The notes under the pieces were generated by a model. The model was not told the origin of the DNA, did no database searches, and was given only the letters and a program-made list of their open reading frames with translations. From JAVEYA01 sp034003745 (GTDB taxonomy: Bacteria; Bacillota; Peptococcia; DRI-13; PHAD01): DNA of 24,558 bases. The translations under genes and the position numbers were made by a program. Below, piece after piece: positions 19,806 through 24,558 of the stretch (the stretch's first letter is position 1; each line of letters starts with the position of its first letter). Where the stretch lies: the NCBI GenBank assembly GCA_034003745.1, contig JAVEYA010000028.1, positions 1 to 24,558 on the forward strand, given 5' to 3'.

Positions 19806-19831
19806 GATACTATTTAGTATCGTTATGTATC
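19806..19831. promoter_or_regulatory. Operator-like GATAC repeats before fic
   Basis: A 16-base inverted repeat (GATACTA-TT-TAGTATC, 19806-19821) is followed by a third half-site GTATC at 19827-19831. The half-sites start 11 and 10 bases apart, one helical turn. They cover the predicted transcription start of fic, as a repressor site would. Confidence 0.5.
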
Positions 19832-19860
19832 AGTTTACTAAAAATAATACCTTAAATCAA
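19832..19860 (-). promoter_or_regulatory. Possible fic promoter
   Basis: TTGATT (19855-19860), 17 bases and TAAACT (19832-19837) lie between the tRNA terminator and fic. Both boxes deviate from consensus, so it would be a weak or regulated promoter. Confidence 0.5.
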
Positions 19861-19870
19861 TCCCTCCGCC

Positions 19871-19901
19871 GCATAAATTAAAGACCTGCTAAAAGCAGGT
19901 C
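19871..19901 (-). terminator. Terminator of the tRNA operon
   Basis: A perfect 8-base-pair stem (19883-19890 with 19894-19901) with a 3-base loop is followed on the transcript by UUUAAUUUAU. It stands 11 bases after the last tRNA. Confidence 0.75.
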
Positions 19902-19912
19902 CTGAATTCATC

Positions 19913-19989
19913 TGGTGGCGGCGCAGGGATTTGAACCCCGGACACTGCGGGTATGAACCGCATGCTCTAGCCAACTGAGCTACGCCGCC
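19913..19989 (-). tRNA. tRNA-Met (elongator), anticodon CAT
   Basis: The 77-base gene folds as a cloverleaf. The acceptor stem GGCGGCG/CGCCGCC is fully paired, the anticodon stem TGCGG/CCGCA encloses TTCATAC, the T arm carries GGTTCAAATC, and CCA is encoded. The sequence closely resembles Firmicute elongator tRNA-Met rather than CAT-anticodon tRNA-Ile2. Last gene of the three-tRNA operon. Confidence 0.92.
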
Positions 19990-19998
19990 AAAATATAA

Positions 19999-20074
19999 TG
20001 GAGCTGATGACCGGGATTGAACCGGTGACCTTATCCTTACCAAGGATACGCTCTACCGACTGAGCTACATCAGC
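19999..20074 (-). tRNA. tRNA-Thr, anticodon GGT
   Basis: The 76-base gene has acceptor stem GCTGATG/CATCAGC, anticodon stem TATCC/GGATA around loop TTGGTAA (anticodon GGT) and an encoded CCA end. It is the middle gene, nine bases upstream of tRNA-Met. Confidence 0.95.
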
Positions 20075-20085
20075 TTGTTGTTAAT

Positions 20086-20161
<76 letters not shown>

Positions 20162-20172
20162 GCGTTGATTTA

Positions 20173-20196
20173 GCCCATCTGGGTCAACAGATGGGC
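20173..20196 (-). repeat. Hairpin at the start of the tRNA precursor
   Basis: Arms 20188-20196 and 20173-20181 form a perfect 9-base-pair stem with a 6-base loop. It lies between the predicted transcription start near 20201 and the first base of tRNA-fMet at 20161. It may protect or help process the 5' end. Without a U-run it is a poor terminator for sigH. Confidence 0.5.
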
Positions 20197-20207
20197 CAGC
20201 AAAAATC

Positions 20208-20237
20208 ATTATATAACATGATAAACGTTGCGGTCAA
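20208..20237 (-). promoter_or_regulatory. tRNA operon promoter
   Basis: TTGACC (20232-20237), 18 bases and a perfect TATAAT (20208-20213) lie between sigH and tRNA-fMet. The three tRNAs therefore have their own strong start, independent of sigH. Confidence 0.8.
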
Positions 20238-20254
20238 GGTTTTTATGATGGAAC

Positions 20255-20899
20255 TTATTGGTCCCTTTTTTCCAGATATCTTTCCAGTTTTCTCTTGACC
20301 CGCTGCAGGGCATTATCAATGGACTTAACGTGCCGTTCCAGCTCTACCGCGATTTCCTGATAAGTCTTGCCTTCCAGATAAGACATAAGTACTTGCCATT
20401 CCAGAGAACTCAAAATTTCTCCCATTTTTTCCTCTATGTCGTCAAACTCTTCCCGGCTGATGATCAGTTCTTCCGGGTCAGTGATCTTGGAGCCGGAGAT
20501 AACGTCTAAAAGCGTTCTGTCCGAATCTTCGTCATAGATGGGCTTATTCAAAGAGACGTATGAGTTCAGCGGGATATGTTTCTGCCGGGTAGCCGTCTTA
20601 ATGGCGGTAATAATTTGCCTGGTAATGCAGAGCTCGGCAAAGGCCCGGAAGGAGGATAGCTTATCATAACGAAAATCGCGGATAGCTTTATATAGGCCGA
20701 TCATACCTTCCTGGATAATATCCTCGCGGTCGGCGCCGATTAAAAAATAGGAGCGGGCTTTCGCACGCACAAAATTTTTGTATTTATAAATCAAAAATTC
20801 CAGAGCGCCGTTGTCACCGTCCCTGGCTAAATCTACGATATGTTCATCATCCAGATATTCAAAGGCTTCAATCATGTCACGCCGCGCGCTTAAGCTCAT
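20255..20899 (-). CDS. sigH: RNA polymerase sigma factor SigH
   Basis: SigH (Spo0H) is the sigma-70-family factor for transition-phase and early sporulation genes in Firmicutes. The 214-residue product has region 2 (LIYKYKNFVRAKARSYF, then DREDIIQEGMIGLYKAIRDF for core and -10 contacts). Region 4 has the helix-turn-helix around YLEGKTYQEIAVELERHVKS near residues 176-195. The ATG at 20899 is preceded by GGAGG at 20910-20914, so the TTG at 20926 is rejected. It follows rlmB, as in other Firmicutes, but the usual intervening yacP/NYN-domain gene is absent. Two candidate promoters precede it. Confidence 0.93.
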   Translation of the reverse strand: MSLSARRDMIEAFEYLDDEHIVDLARDGDNGALEFLIYKYKNFVRAKARSYFLIGADREDIIQEGMIGLYKAIRDFRYDKLSSFRAFAELCITRQIITAIKTATRQKHIPLNSYVSLNKPIYDEDSDRTLLDVISGSKITDPEELIISREEFDDIEEKMGEILSSLEWQVLMSYLEGKTYQEIAVELERHVKSIDNALQRVKRKLERYLEKRDQ

Positions 20900-20939
20900 C
20901 CAATCCTCGCCTCCGACTGCAAACAATATAGCGGGGTAA

Positions 20940-20969
20940 ATAATACTACTATTCTTTTTATTAGGTCAA
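20940..20969 (-). promoter_or_regulatory. sigH proximal promoter candidate
   Basis: TTGACC (20964-20969), 18 bases and TATTAT (20940-20945) stand about 40 bases before the sigH ATG. This is one of two candidate sigma-A promoters. Confidence 0.5.
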
Positions 20970-21003
20970 TTCAGAAGCCTACGCCTGTCTCACAATCAAA
21001 CTT

Positions 21004-21033
21004 ATTATATATGACTTATCAACTTACCGTCAA
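21004..21033 (-). promoter_or_regulatory. sigH distal promoter candidate
   Basis: TTGACG (21028-21033), 18 bases and a perfect TATAAT (21004-21009) lie right after the rlmB stop codon. It has the better consensus match of the two sigH promoter candidates. Confidence 0.6.
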
Positions 21034-21040
21034 GCTATGT

Positions 21041-21781
21041 TTATTGCGGGGACAGACGCTGCCGGACGGCTTCATAGACGACCACGGCGGCTGCTACGGA
21101 AACATTCAGCGAGTTCAAACGGCCGCGCATCGGGATGCCGATCAAAGCGTCGCACTTATCCCGGACCAGCTTGCTCAGGCCTTTGTTCTCGCTGCCCAGC
21201 ACCAGAACAAGGGGACCTTGCAAATCCGCGGCATAAATTTGCTGTTCAGCCGCGGCGTCCGTTCCGATGACCCAAAACCCATTCTCCTTAAGCCGGTCAA
21301 TGGTAGCGGCCAAATTGGTGACACGGGCTACCGGGACAAATTCTACCGCGCCGGCTGCAGCCTTAGCCACCCCGGCCGTCAGGGGAACGGCCCGGTGTTT
21401 GGGAATAATGACGCAGTGCACTCCCGCCGCGTCGGCAGTACGCAGCACCGCACCCAGATTGTGCGGGTCTTCCACCCCATCCAACATTAAAAACAGCGGC
21501 TCTTCCTTTCTCGTTTGAACCTCGGTCAGGACCTCTTCCCAGTCGCTGTATTCCTTGGAAGCCGTTTGCGCCGCAACGCCCTGGTGGGATTCTTCTCCCA
21601 CCAGAAAATCCAGCTGCTTTTTGTCCACGAATTGCAGCAGAATATTCCGCTCTTTGGCCAGCGCTGTTATTTCCCTGATGGAACCGTGCGCGGAGCCTTT
21701 GGCCACCATCAGTTTATTGATGGGCCGCCCGGCCCGCAAGGCTTCCAGGACCGAATTTCTACCATAGATATAATCATCCAT
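21041..21781 (-). CDS. rlmB: 23S rRNA (guanosine-2'-O)-methyltransferase, RlmB/TrmH (SpoU) family
   Basis: SpoU-family enzymes transfer a methyl group from S-adenosylmethionine to a ribose 2'-hydroxyl, here probably on 23S rRNA. The 246-residue product starts MDDYIYGRNSVLEAL, the substrate-binding domain. It then shows the three knotted-domain motifs: DPHNLGAVLRTADAAG, VLGSENKGLSKLVRD, and PMRGRLNSLNVSVAAAV at the C-terminus. The frame extends 14 codons upstream but only the ATG at 21781 matches the family start; its Shine-Dalgarno (GAAGTGG) is weak. Position before sigH is conserved. The exact nucleotide target cannot be told from sequence. Confidence 0.93.
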   Translation of the reverse strand: MDDYIYGRNSVLEALRAGRPINKLMVAKGSAHGSIREITALAKERNILLQFVDKKQLDFLVGEESHQGVAAQTASKEYSDWEEVLTEVQTRKEEPLFLMLDGVEDPHNLGAVLRTADAAGVHCVIIPKHRAVPLTAGVAKAAAGAVEFVPVARVTNLAATIDRLKENGFWVIGTDAAAEQQIYAADLQGPLVLVLGSENKGLSKLVRDKCDALIGIPMRGRLNSLNVSVAAAVVVYEAVRQRLSPQ

Positions 21782-21960
21782 ACAATACCACTTCTTTCGG
21801 ATATTTAACCCAATGGACAACAACGTAAATGAGTGCTTATTGACGGTCTAATAGCTCTGTAACTGTATGCTGAAACTAGCGTCACCGTCTTGTCCAATGT
21901 AAGCTAACTGATTAACTTAACCGTAATATTTTTAACTCTGCAGTTATACCCAATATTGTC
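21782..21960. other. Junction between the accessory block and rlmB
   Basis: This 180-base stretch carries no convincing gene, terminator or promoter. It contains broken inverted repeats: tggacaa (21814-21820) and gacggt (21842-21847) on the left match the fused accgtc-ttgtcca (21884-21896) on the right. The base composition changes here from the GC-richer core cluster to the AT-rich block above, so it may mark an integration boundary. Confidence 0.4.
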
Positions 21961-23070
21961 CTAGCGAATGCTTAATGGGCATGCTTCTTTACACCTGTCA
22001 CAATATTTTGGTCCCTTATCAAAAATACAGGTTTTATTTTCCGCTCTTTTTTCTGCTACTATCATATCCATGGTTGTATCATTAATATTGTGTATATCAA
22101 TGATATGTGCTGCAACTTTTGCAGTCTTTATAGCTTCAATAGTTGACTCTATTGTTGGTAGTCCTCCTGAATGCTCTTCTCGCGTCACTGCTGATATAAT
22201 GTTAGCACAACCTTCTAATCCCATAATCGCTGCGCCAATGGCGCCTGAGATATGATCCATTCCTATGTCTATGTCCGTCGGCAGGGGACCTAAGGGCATA
22301 ATCGGAAAACCGGCATTTCGCAAAGTCGATGATATTTTAATTATATCATTAGGTCTTGCATGTCCTGGCGCTTCAATAATAACCCCAACATTTTGTTTGG
22401 AGATAAATTGCGCTAGCTTAATTTGAGCTTGAATTTCCATCCTTTGAGCTTCATCATTACAATCAAATATATTTCCTGATCTAAAAGTAGTCCCTAAACT
22501 TAAAGTTACTCTATGTTTTTGAGCATGAGCTATTATTTGCGGTAATATTTGAAGATAAATATTTTCATCATTAAACTTTCTGTTTATCAGATCTTTTATT
22601 ACTATTCCGCCGCCCCGCGAAGTAATTGGCACCATTCTTTTCCTTGACGCTTCGAATATTTGTTTATTTGCCGTAGGATGAATTGTTATTAATCCTACCC
22701 CACATTCCATATGCTCAATTATGATATCCAACAACTCTTGAGTATCAATTAAATTTTCTTTGTTTTTAATTAAGTATATAGGTAAAGTCGCAGATACAAA
22801 TGGCGTTTCCTTAACTACTCTATACCAAATACTATTATTTCTTTGGGTCCTCTTCATACTTAAATCTGAGATTATTTCCGGCCTTTGATCCATTTCTAAA
22901 ACTCTATTAAGCTTTAGAAATTCATAATCATAATCTGATAATTCATTTGCTCCAATTAAACAGTTAATTATGGTCTTTTTACCTTGTCCAGCTTCTATAA
23001 AGCAATCACTATTTTTTAGCTTTACAATGTGCTTTACATTACCCTCTACTCTAAAAACTTCATCAAACAC
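21961..23070 (-). CDS. Short divergent ThiC-family (radical-SAM phosphomethylpyrimidine-synthase-like) enzyme
   Basis: The 369-residue product is recognisable as a ThiC relative; ThiC rearranges aminoimidazole ribotide into the thiamin pyrimidine. Blocks in the ThiC order are SRGGG (151-155), SLGTTFRSG (191-199), NDEAQ (205-209), EAPGH (233-237), LGPLPTDID (260-268), DH (272-273) and EEH (298-300). H237 and H300 correspond to the ThiC metal-binding histidines. The C-terminal cysteines C357, C360 and C364 give CX2CX3C instead of the usual CX2CX4C. It is much shorter than ThiC (about 430 or more), lacking N-terminal sequence and the segment before the cysteines. The GTG start at 23070 lies inside the upstream gene and has GGAGG at 23081-23085. 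It is AT-rich. A thiamin role is doubtful; a benzimidazole-type (BzaF-like) or new reaction is possible. Confidence 0.8.
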   Translation of the reverse strand: MFDEVFRVEGNVKHIVKLKNSDCFIEAGQGKKTIINCLIGANELSDYDYEFLKLNRVLEMDQRPEIISDLSMKRTQRNNSIWYRVVKETPFVSATLPIYLIKNKENLIDTQELLDIIIEHMECGVGLITIHPTANKQIFEASRKRMVPITSRGGGIVIKDLINRKFNDENIYLQILPQIIAHAQKHRVTLSLGTTFRSGNIFDCNDEAQRMEIQAQIKLAQFISKQNVGVIIEAPGHARPNDIIKISSTLRNAGFPIMPLGPLPTDIDIGMDHISGAIGAAIMGLEGCANIISAVTREEHSGGLPTIESTIEAIKTAKVAAHIIDIHNINDTTMDMIVAEKRAENKTCIFDKGPKYCDRCKEACPLSIR

Positions 23071-24425
23071 TTATGGATATCCTCCACTGCCACTTCGCTA
23101 CCAATAATCTTATCATAGTATTCCTTATCAAGTTTTTCTATTTGATTCATTATTAATCCATTCTTAAGGATTTTCCTCATGACATCACTATTTCTATCTT
23201 CGCCGGTCAATATAACCGGTATTATCTTGCAATTTTGATTTAGTGCTACTTCAACTTCAGCTTCGGTACCCATACCCCCGTTAAACACAACAACAATCTG
23301 TGTTGAATTAAATAGTTTAGCTCTATACTTCTTCAAATCTCCTAATAGTTTAGGATCATTAGAGTATTTAGCATTCGCAGCATATGGGTTGGGGAAGATT
23401 TTTAATCTGCAGTTAATATCATGCTTCTTTAAAATACATTGTTCAATAAAAGCAGAAACAGTATTTGCTCCAATTCCTGATGATTGACCACTTACTAAAG
23501 TTATTCCCTTATCATCTGCCATTTTCACACCTAGTTGCCGTGATGTTTCATTAGTCTTTTCATGTGAACCCGTAACATATATTGTCTTGCCTCTTGATTT
23601 TTGGCTTATTAATTCTAAAATATCTTCTAACTCATTATGTTTATCAATTAATAAAGTGGATATGCCCAAACGTTTCAAATCATCACACCAAAGTTTTTGC
23701 CTTATGAATTTCTCCTTATATAGGTTTTCATCCTCATTTTCAACTTTTTTTACTTTTGTTGTTATTAAGTAATGTTGCTGTGTAGACCTGTTACATAGCC
23801 GTCTGGCCTCAATCATTATATTTCTTATATTAGGATCTCTATAGCTGTAACCAATAAACAAAAATGATTTCTTTAGTAAATCATTGGATAGTCTTTGAGA
23901 AATTGCTGGTTTCTTTATCGGAAAATCTTCATAATCTTCTTGAGCTATTACAATATCTTCATGTTTTGATCCTGCAATGCATCCGTGCATCTTGATGATC
24001 TCTATCTCTGAATTCATAATATTTCTTGAAATAGAATCATCATTGATTTTCACATCTAAATGAAAATCAGAAAATGCCCTTTCTAGTAAAGTATCATAAT
24101 TAGTAGTCCATATAGTTGATACTTTAGTAGTTGATAAGTATTTATGATACTTATTAGTCGAGAATTTTCCACTAAATGCTTTAGCTATCTCGTTTATAAG
24201 CGGCCCCCTATTTCCCGAGTAATTATTTACTATATATTGTGCAATTTGAGGCAAATCATCTTTCCCATTATCTATCTTAATATCCAGTTCATTGGTTAAT
24301 GGTTCCAAAAGCTTAAACCAATCAACTTTAGTAGATGGGCATGATATTCCACTGCCTACAAAAATTGCTCCACAGTCATTTTGCAAAGATTGAGAAAACT
24401 TATTAATAACAGTATCCCTTCTCAT
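23046..24425 (-). CDS. thsA: SIR2-SLOG protein, ThsA-like Thoeris effector
   Basis: ThsA is the NAD-degrading effector of Thoeris anti-phage defence. Its SLOG domain senses a cyclic ADP-ribose-type signal made by the TIR protein ThsB, and its SIR2 domain then depletes NAD. The 459-residue product has an N-terminal SIR2-like domain (about 1-275): GSGIS (24-28), GNRG (71-74), TTNYD with N109, MHG with H147, and IGYSYRDPNI (191-200). N109 and H147 match the ThsA catalytic pair. The C-terminal SLOG domain (about 278-459) has VTGS (284-287), VSGQSSGIGA (311-320) and GGMGTEAE (383-390). Known ThsA proteins are about 475 residues. The ATG follows GGGGAGAGG. The 3' end overlaps the ThiC-like gene by 25 bases. 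No TIR gene is visible in the window. Confidence 0.85.
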   Translation of the reverse strand: MRRDTVINKFSQSLQNDCGAIFVGSGISCPSTKVDWFKLLEPLTNELDIKIDNGKDDLPQIAQYIVNNYSGNRGPLINEIAKAFSGKFSTNKYHKYLSTTKVSTIWTTNYDTLLERAFSDFHLDVKINDDSISRNIMNSEIEIIKMHGCIAGSKHEDIVIAQEDYEDFPIKKPAISQRLSNDLLKKSFLFIGYSYRDPNIRNIMIEARRLCNRSTQQHYLITTKVKKVENEDENLYKEKFIRQKLWCDDLKRLGISTLLIDKHNELEDILELISQKSRGKTIYVTGSHEKTNETSRQLGVKMADDKGITLVSGQSSGIGANTVSAFIEQCILKKHDINCRLKIFPNPYAANAKYSNDPKLLGDLKKYRAKLFNSTQIVVVFNGGMGTEAEVEVALNQNCKIIPVILTGEDRNSDVMRKILKNGLIMNQIEKLDKEYYDKIIGSEVAVEDIHKCLMKFLE

Positions 24426-24443
24426 GAATATCCTCTCCCCTAA

Positions 24444-24558
24444 TTATCCTGTATAGGATAGCACCTGACTGTTTACATACTTCAAGAAACTATACTGAAT
24501 ATGATTAAATTCTTTTGAGTCACTTGCGTATACTAATTTCCATGTTTTCATTTCATCT
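24444..24558 (-). CDS. Unidentified ORF, 3' end or small peptide, cut by window edge
   Basis: A frame open from the window edge stops with TAA at 24444-24446, 18 bases before the ThsA-like start. The 38 visible codons include MKTWKLVYASDSKEF and end QVLSYTG. It could be the C-terminus of a larger upstream gene or a 35-residue peptide starting at the internal ATG. The close spacing suggests one operon with the ThsA-like and ThiC-like genes. I do not recognise the sequence; whether it is a ThsB/TIR gene cannot be decided from this fragment. Confidence 0.45.
   Translation of the reverse strand, partial: DEMKTWKLVYASDSKEFNHIQYSFLKYVNSQVLSYTG

Noticed and set aside
19913..19989. tRNA with anticodon CAT as tRNA-Ile2 (lysidine-modified)
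   Set aside because: Its body matches Firmicute elongator tRNA-Met closely, so Met is preferred; a covariance search would settle it.
19852..20043. 63-codon minus-strand frame over the tRNA region
   Set aside because: It is translation of the tRNA-Met and tRNA-Thr genes and the terminator; the cloverleaf structures explain the sequence.
20173..20196. Hairpin as a rho-independent terminator of sigH
   Set aside because: No U-run follows on the minus strand, and a consensus promoter for the tRNA operon lies between it and sigH.
21961..23070. Ordinary thiamin ThiC
   Set aside because: It is too short, has altered substrate loops and cysteine spacing, no other thiamin gene or recognisable TPP riboswitch is nearby, and it overlaps a defence-type gene.

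Overview
All protein-coding genes, the three tRNAs and nearly every candidate promoter in this window lie on the minus strand, so the biological reading order runs from high to low coordinates. Gene content and order (rlmB, sigH, tRNAs, tuf, rpmG, secE, nusG, rplK, rplA, rplJ, rplL, rpoB, rpoC, L7Ae-like, rpsL, rpsG, fusA, tuf, rpsJ, rplC, rplD) are the classic Gram-positive transcription/translation supercluster. The sporulation-type sigma factor SigH, the L7Ae/YbxF-like protein between rpoC and rpsL, two tuf copies, strong GGAGG ribosome binding sites and non-ATG starts point to a Firmicute, most likely an endospore-forming member of class Clostridia (Peptococcaceae/Desulfitobacterium-like). 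The exact genus cannot be fixed by eye.

Layout in transcriptional order. (a) 24558-21961: an AT-rich accessory block. It holds the 3' end of an unidentified upstream ORF, a two-domain SIR2-SLOG protein closely resembling ThsA, the NADase effector of Thoeris anti-phage systems, and, overlapping its 3' end by 25 bases, a short divergent ThiC-family (radical-SAM, phosphomethylpyrimidine-synthase-like) enzyme. No ThsB/TIR gene is visible. (b) 21781-20255: rlmB and sigH. (c) 20237-19883: promoter, tRNA-fMet, tRNA-Thr, tRNA-Met and a terminator. (d) 19860-18607: a Fic-domain protein with its own probable promoter and operator-like repeats, inserted between the tRNAs and tuf. (e) 18610-16113: tufB, rpmG, secE, nusG. 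(f) 16081-13694: rplK, rplA, then an L10-leader-controlled rplJ-rplL pair ending in a strong terminator. (g) 13585-6520: rpoB-rpoC. (h) 6486-1847: L7Ae-like, rpsL, rpsG, fusA, tufA (str operon). (i) 1745-1: start of the S10 operon (rpsJ, rplC, partial rplD).

The core block supplies the ribosome, elongation factors, RNA polymerase core, NusG and SecE. It is divided by recognisable promoters and terminators into transcription units. The two tuf copies encode identical proteins and differ at only five positions by my reading, which suggests gene conversion.

The most interesting part is the high-coordinate end. There a ThsA-like defence effector is apparently translationally coupled to a ThiC-like enzyme with altered catalytic-loop motifs and altered C-terminal cysteine spacing, a pairing I do not recognise as described. 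The second accessory gene, fic, belongs to the self-inhibited (class II) type and sits directly against the tufB promoter.
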